DNA of 64,000 nt, taken from CALXXL01 sp034926605. Its GTDB lineage: Bacteria; Verrucomicrobiota; Lentisphaeria; Victivallales; Victivallaceae. Below the pieces are notes generated by a model that searched no databases, was not told the origin of the DNA, and saw nothing but the letters and a program-made list of their open reading frames with translations. Below, piece by piece: positions 50,188-60,800 of this stretch (position 1 is its first letter; every line of letters begins with the position of its first letter). The stretch lies in contig JAYFQV010000002.1 of assembly GCA_034926605.1 (NCBI GenBank), forward strand, positions 1 to 64,000, in the 5' to 3' direction. A program made the position numbers and the translations under genes.

Positions 50188-51210
50188 TTATTTTTCCTCC
50201 TGCATCTCTTCCGCCCGAACCCGCTGCGACTCTTCTTCAAGAGCGCCTTCCACGGTATCGGTAAGCTGCATTCCCAGCTCGAGGCCGAGTTTTTGAATTT
50301 TTTCCTTGATTTCGTCGAGAGACTTCTTGCCGAAGTTGCGATACTTGAGCATCCGACTTTCAGTCTTGGTGCAAAGCTCGCCGACCAGCCTGATATTGGC
50401 GTTGTTCAGGCAATTCATCGCGCGAACGGAAAGATCCAGCACATCGACATCCTGAACCAAAAGCTTGAACAGCTTAAGCTCGTCCTCGCTCATCATGTCC
50501 TTGACGTCCTTTTCAGCGGCCTGACCGCCGATGAACACCTGCAGGTGTTCGCGCAGGATGCGGGCGGCCTGTTCGAGCGATTCGCGCGGGGCGATGCGAC
50601 CGTCGGTCCAAATCTCAATCTCGAGCGAGTCCATTTCGGTCTCTTCGCCCACACGGGCGGCGCCGACCTGATAGTTCACACGGGTGACCGGACTGAACAG
50701 GCAGTCCACCGGAATGGTGCCGATGACCTGCGACGGCATAACCTTCTCGGCCGGCAGATAACCCTTGCCCTTGACCACGTCGATTTCGGCGCGGAACGGG
50801 AAGTCGGTATCGAGGGTACAGATAACCTGATCCGGATTCAGAATCTCGACGGTGCCGTCGGAGACGATGTCGGCGGCGGTAACCGAACCGGCGGTCTCCT
50901 TGCGGATTTCGAGAGTCTTGGTGGAGTCGCTGTACAAATTCAGGCGCACGCACTTCAGGTTGAGAACTATCTCCGTGACGTCCTCAACCACATGCGGAAG
51001 TGTCTGGAACTCGTTGGTGGCTCCCTCAATGCGGACCGCGCAGATCGCAGCGCCTTCAAGCGAAGAAAGCAGCACCCGGCGCAGGCTGTTGCCCAGCGTG
51101 TGGCCGAAGCCGCTCTGGAACGGGGCCGCGATAAACTTCGCGTAGGTATTGGTCTGACCGTCGCCGAGCACAATGGAATTGGGCATCGGGAATCCAGCTG
51201 CAGCAGTCAT
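50188..51210 (-). CDS. rpoA: RNA polymerase alpha subunit
   Basis: A 340-residue alpha subunit. The N-terminal domain has GFGHTLGNSLRRVLLSSLEGAAI (dimer interface) and the usual beta-contact region. The C-terminal domain (about 255-320) has LSVRAMNCLNNANIRLVGEL and LKYRNFGKKSLDEIKEKIQKLGLELG, which bind UP elements and activators. GGAGGTAATATT precedes the ATG. It follows rpsK by 61 bases; the rpsD gene usual in many bacteria at this place is absent. Length is near normal (329 in E. coli). Confidence 0.98.
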   Translation of the reverse strand: MTAAAGFPMPNSIVLGDGQTNTYAKFIAAPFQSGFGHTLGNSLRRVLLSSLEGAAICAVRIEGATNEFQTLPHVVEDVTEIVLNLKCVRLNLYSDSTKTLEIRKETAGSVTAADIVSDGTVEILNPDQVICTLDTDFPFRAEIDVVKGKGYLPAEKVMPSQVIGTIPVDCLFSPVTRVNYQVGAARVGEETEMDSLEIEIWTDGRIAPRESLEQAARILREHLQVFIGGQAAEKDVKDMMSEDELKLFKLLVQDVDVLDLSVRAMNCLNNANIRLVGELCTKTESRMLKYRNFGKKSLDEIKEKIQKLGLELGMQLTDTVEGALEEESQRVRAEEMQEEK

Positions 51211-51271
51211 AATATTACCTCCAAAAATGGTTTTTTGTCAATAAATCCGACATTCAAAATGCCACAACGCG

Positions 51272-51721
51272 TTAGACCCTGCGCCGTTTGGGCGGGCGGC
51301 AACCGTTGTGAGGCACCGGGGTAATATCCTTGATTGCAATGACTTCAATCCCGCTGGCGGCAATGCCGCGCACCGCGGATTCTCTACCAGCGCCCGGCCC
51401 CTTGATCCGGACTTCCACTTCCTTCATGCCGAGCAGCTGCGCCTTTTTGGCGGCGTCGCCGGCGATCACCTGCGCGGCATAAGCGGTACTCTTGCGGGAC
51501 CCCTTGAAGCCGTTCTTGCCACCGGTGCTCCAGCACAGCACATTGCCGTGCAGGTCGGTGAAAGTAACCTTGGTGTTGTTGAACGTGGCCAGCACGTACG
51601 CGATGCCGGACGGAATATTGCGGCCGGCCTTGGCGCGCTGCTTGACCTCGCGGCCTTCCGTGGCACCCTCGGCGGGCGCGGCGGCGGGAGCTTGCACTTC
51701 CTGTTTCAGTTCTTCAGCCAT
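51272..51721 (-). CDS. rpsK: 30S ribosomal protein S11
   Basis: A 149-residue uS11. An N-terminal Glu/Ala-rich extension of about 30 residues precedes the conserved part NIPSGIAYVLATFNNTKVTFTD, GGKNGFKGSRKSTAYAAQ and the C-terminal DITPVPHNGCRPPKRRRV. E. coli S11 has 129 residues, so the extension is extra; alternative starts inside it are not supported by a ribosome site. Follows rpsM by 58 bases. Confidence 0.97.
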   Translation of the reverse strand: MAEELKQEVQAPAAAPAEGATEGREVKQRAKAGRNIPSGIAYVLATFNNTKVTFTDLHGNVLCWSTGGKNGFKGSRKSTAYAAQVIAGDAAKKAQLLGMKEVEVRIKGPGAGRESAVRGIAASGIEVIAIKDITPVPHNGCRPPKRRRV

Positions 51722-51779
51722 GTTATTATATCCTGATTGATTATTGTTTCGTTGTCACGCTGCTGCCTTCAGGCGGCCA

Positions 51780-52175
51780 TTATGCTTTCGCCAAACGACG
51801 CTGCGTTTTGTCGCGGATAGCGCCGATGGTGATTCTCTTGCCCTTGCGGGTACGGGCGTTGGTCTTGGTCCGCTGGCCGCGCACCGGCAGCCCGCGGCGA
51901 TGACGCACGCCGCGATAGCAGTTGATCTGCTGCAGGCGACGGATGTCAGCGGCGATAACACGGCGGAGGTCGCCTTCCACCAGGATTTCGTTCTGGAGAT
52001 ACTTGGTAATCGCGGCGATCTGCTCGGGGGTAAGCGCGCTGGCCTTGAGACCCACCGGGATACCGAGTTTGGTTATGATTTCCATTGCCCGGGCCGGGCC
52101 GATTCCATAGATGTAGCGCAGAGAATATTCGATGCGCTTGTTGTTGGGAATGTCAACACCAATGATTCGCGGCAT
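51780..52175 (-). CDS. rpsM: 30S ribosomal protein S13
   Basis: A 131-residue uS13 starting MPRIIGVDIPNNKRIEYSLRYIYGIG, with CYRGVRHRRGLPVRGQRTKTNARTRKG near the C-terminus that contacts tRNA at the P site. It is slightly longer than E. coli S13 (118). It lies 27 bases after rpmJ and 58 before rpsK. The residues and order leave no doubt about the assignment. Confidence 0.98.
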   Translation of the reverse strand: MPRIIGVDIPNNKRIEYSLRYIYGIGPARAMEIITKLGIPVGLKASALTPEQIAAITKYLQNEILVEGDLRRVIAADIRRLQQINCYRGVRHRRGLPVRGQRTKTNARTRKGKRITIGAIRDKTQRRLAKA

Positions 52176-52202
52176 AGTATAATATTCCTATTTGTTTCTG
52201 GG

Positions 52203-52319
52203 TTATCCCTGTCTCTGCTTGTGGCGGGCATTGCGCGAACAGATCACGCGAACCACCCCTTTGCGCTTGATGATCTGGCAGAATTCGCATCTGCGCTTGA
52301 CCGAGGCTCTGACTTTCAT
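52203..52319 (-). CDS. rpmJ: 50S ribosomal protein L36
   Basis: A 38-residue bL36 beginning MKVRASVKRRCEFC. The zinc ribbon is complete: Cys11, Cys14, Cys27, His33. Of the two L36 types this is the zinc-binding one. AAGGAG precedes the ATG. It is the first gene of the rpmJ-rpsM-rpsK-rpoA-rplQ operon; infA, secY and map, often upstream, are not here. Confidence 0.96.
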   Translation of the reverse strand: MKVRASVKRRCEFCQIIKRKGVVRVICSRNARHKQRQG

Positions 52320-52629
52320 GGTTCCAACTCCTTGTTTTTATTCTGGAAACAAAATTGTCTCATAACATTATTATCGGAGCGGACACCCTGCGGCAATCGG
52401 ACCGACAGGCCCGCCGCAAACACCGCTCTGTTTAAAACAAAAATCACCATCGTCGCCTCCTGCCTTCTTTCAAGGCCGCCAGCTCCGACTTATGCTCGCC
52501 TGATCTCTCCGTGAGCGGTGGAATTTGCGATATGAGAAACCAAGCAGACTATAATTTAGACGCAACCCGGCAAAAGTCAAGCCCGGCGGCGGATTTTTTT
52601 TAACTTTTCCGCCGCCGCAGCCCCTTAGC
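52320..52629. other. Intergenic region before rpmJ
   Basis: These 310 bases hold no recognisable gene. They must carry the promoter of the ribosomal operon (leftward), but no clear -35/-10 pair stood out on that strand. A 10-bp GC-rich hairpin with a 14-base A/T loop (52584-52617) lies 13 bases past the heparinase-like stop and may end that transcript, although no T-run follows it on the minus strand. Confidence 0.45.
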
Positions 52630-55600
52630 CTACAGCCGCTTGAGGCTGGAAACCACCACAAAGTGATCTCCCGCCTCCAGTGTTCCGCCGTGCCACAGCC
52701 GCATGTCCACGATTACGTTTACCGACGAATCGAACGGATTGGCGTACTCTTTGGTCTCGGGTATGCGGACGGTGCCGGAGTAATAGCGGATCACGTCCGC
52801 CGCACGGTCGGCCTCGACGCCGGACAGCTTGGCGCCGAACAGTTCGATGCCGGGAATGTCGCGAACTTCCCCGCCGCCACTCTCGATCCCGGTAAACTCA
52901 CGCAGCCTTGTACCGTCGGCGGCGAACTCCGCCACATAGATTTCCTTGGCGTTGGTCAGCACGTTGCCGCAACGCATCGGCCCGGCGTCCGAGAGGCGCG
53001 ACAGCACCAGCACCAGATTGTCGTTACCTCTGCGGATGGCAACCGCGCGGCCGTTCTCGCATGGCACCTCGACCATCCGGGCGCGGGTGTTGCGGGGAGC
53101 CGGCTGCTTGCGTATCTGCATGGCGACCATTATATCCTCGGCCCTAACCTTGCCGGGTGTGGCGGCATCAAGATGCCACTCGCGTGAGATAACAGACTCG
53201 TCCAACGGCTCGTTGTTGCCTCGCGGCCGCACCGGATTGATCGGATAGCCGCTGGAAATATTCAGGTTCAGCACCGGATGGATGATTCGGCCATACAACT
53301 CGGCCCGGGTTCCAACGATGTCGAAATATTGGTTGGGCTGGTAGGCAAACAGCGGAATCACGGAATGCATCAGGTATTCCAGCTGAACCGGGGCCTCGGC
53401 TTCGACGATGTCATGGGTGATGACGAACTCCGGCTTTATGAAAATGGTACGACGGGTCCAGCGGGTCAGCTTGCCGTTGTTCACTGTGGGATTGCCGGCT
53501 TCGCCGACCATGTAGCCGAAGCCAGGATTGTCGACAAAGGTGGTCAACGCGCCGCCCGCGTTGGTTCGGCGGGTATCCTGGTCCCGGCCGTCCACCAGCA
53601 GGGTATTGTGCGCGCGGGTACGAATGGAATAACCGTTGAAATGCGGACTGCCGAAGTAGTCGTAATAGCCGGAGTTGACTATCAGCTCGTCGCCGTAGGC
53701 GTTTATCAGGATATTGTTCTGGTCGTCATGCTGATGGGCGGAACCGAAAACGGCGGCCCGCTGCGCCACGGTGACATTGCGCAATCCGTCCACCAGCGAG
53801 GTGTTGAATACTCCCCAACCGATCTGCGGATAGTAAACCGACTGCGGGATGTCGGCCGGTATTTTCGGAGCCAGTCCGCGAAACGCAGACGGCTTGTTGG
53901 CGTACCACACCCCGTATGGATTGTTGCTGAGTACCGCCAGCTCTTCAATATACTTGTCTTCGCTGGGCTTCGGGCCCAAAATGGAGTGGTTCGGCTTCCC
54001 GGAATCGGCAAAGCTGACCGCATAGCTGTTCGGAATACACGTGTATATCGGAAACATGATGGTGCGGCCGAGCCAAGGATGGGTGAACATGTCAACCCCG
54101 CAGGCTTCCTTCATCATTTGCGCATAGAGCTTCAGGAAATTGCCGCCGTAACTCCAATAGCCGATACCCTCACCGTTTTCGCCGTCGAATCCCTGCACCG
54201 CCAAAAACAGCCCGAGGAAAAGTTCCCGTGCGTATTCGACATATTTTTCAGCATCGGGATCGTCACCGGTAAGCACCACCCCGGCTTCCGCCATGCCGTA
54301 GACGGCCAGCCAGGCATGATTGTTGTATTCCTTGCGCTGGCCGCGAGGGAACGGATTCAGGTGAGTCCAAACCTGCTCGGCGCGATATTTGATCATGTCG
54401 CGCAAGGGCTTCAGCGTCTCGGCGTCGTAATATGTATGCAGAGCGTCATAGGCGGCGTCGAGGCCGCGCTGAACATGATATGCGCCAATGTCGCCGGAGA
54501 GATGGCCGGACCCGTCGTTCGGGTCCCATGAACAAAGTTCCAGTGCATAATCCAGAACCTGGGGAGCCAAAGAGCTGTCACCGGTGGCGGCAAGAATCTC
54601 GGCCAGCGTCTGAAGCCGTCTTCCGGCGGAGATTACAATGCGGTCGTGGACGCCGCCATACCATGAGATGAAAGACGGATATTCAGGATCGCCGGGATGA
54701 TAGCTGCGCGGATTCAGCCCGGGCCGAAGCGTGTAATTCTTTTTGAATTCCGCGAGCAGTCTGGCCCGCTCGCCGGCGGACATTTCACGGCGACAATTCA
54801 GCCACGGGCGGGGCTTGGCCAGCAACATCGCCGGATCGAAAACCGAGGTATTGTAAACCCGCGCCTCGGGAACTATATCGAGTTTTACCACCGGCGTGCC
54901 ATAGCCGTCGGCGGCGGTCACCCGGTAATACCAGCGGCCCGCGGCCAGCGGCGACTGCGGCATGAAGAAATTGTTGGAAGTTTCGACCTTTACGGTGGCG
55001 TCCGACGGAAATGCCGGGTTCTGTGAATATTCCAGCATCGCCTTGCCCAGACCGCGCCGCCAGTTGAACAACGGCGGATTGGCCTCGGAAGTCAGTGGCG
55101 GCGCTTCGCCGGCATACAATTCGACATTGTCGAGATCCAGCGTCATCGCGGCGGGTTCGGCGGTGTCGGGAATACGGGCATAGATGGTGAGCGAACTCAT
55201 AACCGTCTCGGCGGTGGCCGGCGGCCCCGCAACATTCTCCAGCGAAGCCAGCGGTACTTCGCACTCCTGCCATTTTTCCGACGGTATAGCCGCCTGACGG
55301 TAGAACCTGCCACCCTGCTCGCTGGTCATGCCAATCGCGATAAGCCCGATGCCGGGATCGCCGGGTTCCCGATGGCTAAAGCGCAACACCATTCCCGGGT
55401 TGTACAGCATATTCACTTTCATCTCGAACACCAGATAGCGCCTCGGCTGCGTGTTTTTAAGTTCAATGAAGGCGTTCTTTCCCTCCTTCACCAACATCGC
55501 ATCCACATCTTTCAACTCGAGAAAGGCGTAGTCCGACGGCTTTGCGATCCATTCGAAGTCGCAGTTGAACGGCCCTTCTACCGCCGCCCCACCCGCAAAA

Positions 55601-55656
55601 CCGCGCACAGCACCGAAACCCATCACCGCGATCATCAAAATCTTCCTGAAACTCAT
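52630..55656 (-). CDS. Secreted heparinase II/III-like polysaccharide lyase
   Basis: A 1008-residue exported protein. After the signal peptide come a beta-sandwich domain (about 25-185), a linker, an (alpha/alpha) toroid region (about 300-610) and a heparinase II/III-type beta domain (about 620-900). The latter has AHQHDDQNNILINAYGDEL, with His641 in HQHDD, and RAHNTLLVDGRDQ. The arrangement matches DUF4962/heparinase II-III lyases acting on uronic-acid polysaccharides. The substrate (alginate, heparin, other) is not decided. It starts directly after the acpS stop, using the GGAGG inside the end of that gene. Confidence 0.9.
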   Translation of the reverse strand: MSFRKILMIAVMGFGAVRGFAGGAAVEGPFNCDFEWIAKPSDYAFLELKDVDAMLVKEGKNAFIELKNTQPRRYLVFEMKVNMLYNPGMVLRFSHREPGDPGIGLIAIGMTSEQGGRFYRQAAIPSEKWQECEVPLASLENVAGPPATAETVMSSLTIYARIPDTAEPAAMTLDLDNVELYAGEAPPLTSEANPPLFNWRRGLGKAMLEYSQNPAFPSDATVKVETSNNFFMPQSPLAAGRWYYRVTAADGYGTPVVKLDIVPEARVYNTSVFDPAMLLAKPRPWLNCRREMSAGERARLLAEFKKNYTLRPGLNPRSYHPGDPEYPSFISWYGGVHDRIVISAGRRLQTLAEILAATGDSSLAPQVLDYALELCSWDPNDGSGHLSGDIGAYHVQRGLDAAYDALHTYYDAETLKPLRDMIKYRAEQVWTHLNPFPRGQRKEYNNHAWLAVYGMAEAGVVLTGDDPDAEKYVEYARELFLGLFLAVQGFDGENGEGIGYWSYGGNFLKLYAQMMKEACGVDMFTHPWLGRTIMFPIYTCIPNSYAVSFADSGKPNHSILGPKPSEDKYIEELAVLSNNPYGVWYANKPSAFRGLAPKIPADIPQSVYYPQIGWGVFNTSLVDGLRNVTVAQRAAVFGSAHQHDDQNNILINAYGDELIVNSGYYDYFGSPHFNGYSIRTRAHNTLLVDGRDQDTRRTNAGGALTTFVDNPGFGYMVGEAGNPTVNNGKLTRWTRRTIFIKPEFVITHDIVEAEAPVQLEYLMHSVIPLFAYQPNQYFDIVGTRAELYGRIIHPVLNLNISSGYPINPVRPRGNNEPLDESVISREWHLDAATPGKVRAEDIMVAMQIRKQPAPRNTRARMVEVPCENGRAVAIRRGNDNLVLVLSRLSDAGPMRCGNVLTNAKEIYVAEFAADGTRLREFTGIESGGGEVRDIPGIELFGAKLSGVEADRAADVIRYYSGTVRIPETKEYANPFDSSVNVIVDMRLWHGGTLEAGDHFVVVSSLKRL

Positions 55657-56025
55657 TTAATTTCCCTCCAATATGACCGTGGCCACCGCAAAGTCGCGCT
55701 CGTGGCTGATCGAAATCCATATTTTGTCGACCTTCATCGCCGTCAGCCTTTTCCTCGCCGCACCGCCCACTTCCAGGCCCGGTGCGCCGACTTCGTCGTT
55801 GACCACCTCCACGTCCTGAAACGAGCAATCCGCGCCGATACCGCACCCCAGCGCTTTTGAGAACGCTTCTTTTGCGGCCCAGCGGCCGGCCCAGAACGCC
55901 GCCGGTTTTCCCTCGCCGAGGGCAATTTCACGCACCGTACAAAACCGCTCGCGAAATCCTTCCATTTCCAGCGCCTTTGCTATGCGGTGCACCTGCGCGA
56001 TATCAACGCCGATTCCTCTTATCAT
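55657..56025 (-). CDS. acpS: Holo-[acyl-carrier-protein] synthase AcpS
   Basis: A 122-residue transferase that attaches phosphopantetheine to ACP (Ser37 of the AcpP encoded at 5333-5578). Motifs: GIGVDIAQVHRI near the start and WAAKEAFSKALG, with the Mg-binding Asp and Glu, then ISISHERDFAVATVILE at the end. ATG 56025 is 4 bases after the symporter stop; the frame extends upstream only into that gene. Its placement between a symporter and a lyase gene is unusual but the overlap spacing indicates co-transcription. Confidence 0.95.
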   Translation of the reverse strand: MIRGIGVDIAQVHRIAKALEMEGFRERFCTVREIALGEGKPAAFWAGRWAAKEAFSKALGCGIGADCSFQDVEVVNDEVGAPGLEVGGAARKRLTAMKVDKIWISISHERDFAVATVILEGN

Positions 56026-56029
56026 GGCG

Positions 56030-57817
56030 TCACCCCAGAATAGGCGGAGGCATAAGTTTATCGTTCTGCGCCGCCCGCTCAAGCTCGGGCGGCACACTGT
56101 CGTCGCTCAACGGCACCCAGAGCCTGGGTTCGTCGACCCGCCGCGGCGAGAGCAGCGCCACCACGATCACCGCCAGCAGCGCCGCCACAAAGCCGTACAT
56201 CGCCCCGCGCGAAAGCATACTGTCGTCAATATTGTTCAGCGCAAAGGTCGGACAATAGAAACTGGTTGCCACCGTCCAGCCGAAGCCGCCGGCCACAATC
56301 CCGCACCACGCCCAGCGGCGCAGCAGATTCGGTCGAAACAGCGGCCCCAACAGCCAGACCGCCGCGGCGGCCATGAATCCACAGGCCAGACACATGACCA
56401 CACCGTTCATACCGGCGCCGGCCGCACGAAACCCGGCGGAATAAAAAGTGTACCCGATCCATACCACCGGGCCCACGACCATGCTCCACCAGGCGGCGGT
56501 ACGCCCCACCCGCGGAAAATACAATGCGGTGGTCACCGGAATAAAGGTCACCAGCAGCTGCGAAGCCCACGAATTGACCAGCAGCGAATACATCGATTCC
56601 ATCTTGAACGCGATAAGCAGCGACACCGCCAGCACTACCACAGTTGAAAATCTGGTCATCGCCAGCAACTTGCGGTCGGATATCGACGGAAAGCAGGGGC
56701 GCACCACATTGTTGGTCACCAGACTGGTGGCGGCCAGAAGCGAACTGTCGGCCGAACTCATGATAGCGGAAACCAGCGCGCTGAGAAACAGCGCCAGCAG
56801 CCAGGCCGGCATGATCTGAACCGCCATAACCGGAATCACCGTGTCCGGGTCGGCCAGCACGTTGGAGCCGGGAGAAGCGAACAAATCCATGCTGAACCCG
56901 GCATTCCAGTTGATATAGCGGGCACAGAAGCCGATGGTTATCGGGATCAGTCCGATAGCCAAATAGCCGAATCCCGAGGTTATCGCACTGCGGCGCGCCA
57001 CCGCCGGAGATTTGCTGGCCAGCGATCGCTGAATCAGGTCTTGTCCGATCACACATCCCAGCCCCATCATAACCCATTGGCCGATATAAGCCACCCAGGT
57101 ATTATAAGCGCCGACCTCGGGATCGGCCGGAGGCAGCAGCGACAGGTCGGCGGCCGGAATCCGGTGTATCAACTCCGACAATCCGCCGACGGAGCCGACC
57201 GCACCCGGTAAAACCAGACTCAACCCGAAAATTATCAGCACCACCTGCACCACGTCGGTAAGCGTAACCGCCCACATACCGCCGGCATAGGTGTATATGA
57301 GCACAATCAGCGCTCCGAGAAGATCGCCCCACACCTCATCCACGCCGAACAGGAGCTTCAGTATCTTTCCGATACCCATGATCTGGGTTCCAAGCCAGCC
57401 GATGAACACCGGAACCATCCACAAGGATGAATATATTCCGGCCCGCTTGCCGTAGGCCCGTTCCACGATGTCGGTAATGGTAAGCAGCCTCATGCGGCGC
57501 AGAATGGCCACATAGAAGAATCCGGCGATAAGCAAGCTGACCGCGGCGCCGAACGGATCGGCCACCACCGAATGCAGCCCGCCTTTGTAGACCGCTCCGG
57601 CCACGCCCATCGACGATCCGGCGCCGAACCAGGTTGCCAGCAACGTGGCGGTGGCCATCCAGTAGGGAAGTTTTCGCCCGGCCACAAGAAAGTCGGTCAT
57701 GTCGTGAACCTTGCGGCTGGACCACCAACCCACGAACATGATTACGATTACATAGATGGAAATGGTTGCGATAACGAAAAAATCCACCTTGACCAGTCCG
57801 CCGAGATCCCAGCCCAT
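56030..57817 (-). CDS. Sodium:solute symporter (SSS family)
   Basis: A 595-residue inner-membrane transporter with about 13-14 spans. SSS-family features: DFLVAGRKLPYWMATATLLATWFGAGS near the start (Na+-binding region), GMWAVTLTDVVQ and the conserved SALVSAIMSSADSSLLAATSLV with the Na2-site serines. The solute is unknown; members near polysaccharide lyases often carry sugars, uronates or sialic acid, so uptake of the lyase products is a fair guess. AGAAGGAA precedes the ATG. 25 bases after dnaE. Confidence 0.93.
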   Translation of the reverse strand: MGWDLGGLVKVDFFVIATISIYVIVIMFVGWWSSRKVHDMTDFLVAGRKLPYWMATATLLATWFGAGSSMGVAGAVYKGGLHSVVADPFGAAVSLLIAGFFYVAILRRMRLLTITDIVERAYGKRAGIYSSLWMVPVFIGWLGTQIMGIGKILKLLFGVDEVWGDLLGALIVLIYTYAGGMWAVTLTDVVQVVLIIFGLSLVLPGAVGSVGGLSELIHRIPAADLSLLPPADPEVGAYNTWVAYIGQWVMMGLGCVIGQDLIQRSLASKSPAVARRSAITSGFGYLAIGLIPITIGFCARYINWNAGFSMDLFASPGSNVLADPDTVIPVMAVQIMPAWLLALFLSALVSAIMSSADSSLLAATSLVTNNVVRPCFPSISDRKLLAMTRFSTVVVLAVSLLIAFKMESMYSLLVNSWASQLLVTFIPVTTALYFPRVGRTAAWWSMVVGPVVWIGYTFYSAGFRAAGAGMNGVVMCLACGFMAAAAVWLLGPLFRPNLLRRWAWCGIVAGGFGWTVATSFYCPTFALNNIDDSMLSRGAMYGFVAALLAVIVVALLSPRRVDEPRLWVPLSDDSVPPELERAAQNDKLMPPPILG

Positions 57818-57842
57818 AGTCGGGTTCCTTCTGTTCTTTTGG

Positions 57843-60800
57843 TTAGTTGCCCTTCGCGGCCTTGTCGGATTGTTCCGGCCGCGGTTTGAAGATGCGCCGG
57901 GGCTCCGGCAGCTTGTCGTTCCCCTTCAATTTCCAGCAATGCGAACCGAAGAGAGCCTCAAGCCCCGCGAGGTATTCGAATGTGGCGGCCACGCGAACGC
58001 CGGTTTCCACATAGATTATTCTGCCGGCATCACGCTCGCCGGTAACGGCAAACACCAGTCTGGTTTCGCCTCGGTGACGGCGGTTGTGCTGTGATATCCG
58101 CTCAAATACATCGTCGGTCAGAGCCGACGCGTCGGCAAACAACAGGATTTCACCGGCATATTTCTCCATGCCGGCGGTAAGGGTTATGACCATCTCGAGA
58201 CTGAGCCGCGGCGTCTCTCCCTCACGCGCCGAGGCCAAAGCCTCGGCGAACACCGGCAGACCCTTTTCAATTTGTACGCCGGAGGCTTCCTGATTACGCA
58301 TCGCACGCTCGTACATCATGCACTCGGCGGTTCCGTCCAACCCTTCGATTTCCACGATCAAATAGGGGTTCTGAGTCTTTTTGCTGGTTTTCCTTGTCAC
58401 GCTCTGCACCATGCCGCCAAAGCGGACAGGGGTGTTGTCGGTCAGTTTTTCAAGCGCGTTCAGCCTGACGGTGCTAAGTTCCTTTATCACGTCCACATAG
58501 CGGGTCAGCGGATGACCGGTCACATAGAACCCCAGAAGCTCCTTCTCACTGCGGAGAATCTCCTCGGGGTCGAACTCCGGAATATCCGGTGCAGGAATGT
58601 TCATGATGCCGTCCTGCTCGGTCTCGTCCAGCAGTTCGAACAGGGAGCGCTGGCCCGACTTGCGTTCACGGGCGGCGCTTTGGGCAAACCGCATGGTGGG
58701 CTCGGCCACGGCCATAAGCTGCGAACGGCGCAGGCCGAACGAATCGAAGGCTCCCGCCCGGATCAGGTTTTCGAGCATCCTTGAGTTGATAGCGTCGCCG
58801 CAGCGTTCGCAGAAGTCGGCAAAGCTGGTGAACTTGCCACCGGATTCGCGCGCCCGGAGCACCGCTCCGGCGGCGGCCTCGCCCACGCCCTTGATCGCGC
58901 CGATGCCGAAACGGATGCTGTCGCCGTCCACACCGAACTTGATTTCGGAGGTATTGACATCCGGCGGAAGCACCGGGATTTTCATATCTTTGCAGGCGGA
59001 AATCAGAAACGCGATCTTCTCAGCGTCGCGAATTTCGCTGGTGAGCACCGCAGCCATGAATTCCACCGGATAGTTCGCTTTCAGATAGGCGGTACGGTAA
59101 GCCACAAACGCATAGGCCGCCGAGTGCGACTTGTTGAAGCCGTATCCGGCGAACATCTTGATTTTCTCCCAGATGCGTTCGGCCAGCGCGGCGTCGATAT
59201 TGTTGGTCTTCCTGCAGCCATCGACAAATTTTTCCTTCTGCTGCTGAAGCACATCGACCTTCTTTTTTCCGATGGCACGGCGCAGGATGTCTGCACCGCC
59301 CAGCGAAAACCCGGCCAGCACCTGCACCACCTGCATGATCTGCTCCTGATAAAGCATGATGCCATAGGTCTCCTGAAGGTACTTCTCCATCAGCGGATGG
59401 TCGTATATGACCGGCTCCAGGCCCTTCTTGCGCGCCACGAACTGCGGGATGAAGTCCATCGGCCCGGGGCGGTAGATCGCCAGCAATGCGATGATGTGCT
59501 CCATTGTGTCAACGCCAAAGTTGCGGCAGAGGTTCTGCATGCCGCCGGATTCCAGCTGGAACACCGCCACGGTGTCTCCGGCCCGGAGCAGGTCGAAAGT
59601 CTTCTTGTCGTCGATCGGCACCCGGTCGAAATCGAGGCTTACGCCGCGGTTGCGTTCGATCATCTTAACCGCATTATGAATTATGGTGAGAGTGCGCAGG
59701 CCGAGAAAGTCCATTTTGAGCAACCCCAAACTCTCGCACGGCACCGACGGATATTCGGTGATAACTTCCCCGTTCGCCCCGCGTGCCAGCGGCACCAGAT
59801 TGTCCAGCGGCTGGTCGCCGATAATAACCCCGGCGGCGTGAATGCCCAGCTGCCGGTTAATGCCCTCAAGCACTTCGGCATGCTTGAAAACGCGCGCCAC
59901 ATCTGGGTCTTTTTCGACCATCTTCTTGAGGTCCGGCGATGCCTTGATCGCCTTTTCGATGGTAATCTTGGGATCGCCGGGAATCAGCTTGGTAATGCGG
60001 TCCCCGAAAGCGAAATCGAATCCCAGCACCCGTGCCACGTCCTTTATCACCGCCTTGGGCTTCAATGTGCCGTAGGTGCAAATCTGGGCAACCGAGTCGG
60101 CGCCGTATTTGTTGCGCACATAATCGATGACCTCGACACGGCGGTCTTCGCAGAAGTCCACGTCGAAGTCCGGGGGGCTGACGCGCTCCGGGTTGAGAAA
60201 ACGTTCGAACAGCAGATTGTAGCGGATGGGATCTATGTCGGTGATCCCCGTTAGGTACGCCACCACGCTTCCGGCGCCGGAGCCGCGTCCGGGGCCGACC
60301 GGAATATCCTGCGTTTTCGCATAGTTAATGAAGTCCGCAACCACCAGGAAATAGCTGGGATATTTGGTCTTGGTGATTACCGACAGTTCGTAGTCCATCC
60401 GGTCAAGCAGAGCCTGCTGCTCGGGGGTGAGGTTCCCGGCGGTCGGATCGAAACCATAACGCGGAGCGACTCCGGCCTGGCAGTGTTCACGCAGGACCTC
60501 CGCCTGACGGTCCGAATTATCCGAAAGCGTGAACACCGGATAGTGGTTCGCTTCCGGCGCAAAGGTAAGGTTGATCGAACAGCGTTCGGCTATGCCGCGG
60601 GTATTGGTGATCGCCTCGGGTATTTCCCGAAAAATATGTTTCATCTCGTCGGGGCTTTTGAAATAAAACTCCGGCGCGCAGAAACGGAAGCGCTTTGGGT
60701 CGTCGATCCGGCACTGGGTCTGAATGCAAAGCATCACCTCGTGCGCCTCGGCATGCTCTCTCTTGAGATAATGCACGTCGTTGGTGGCAACCAGTTTGAG

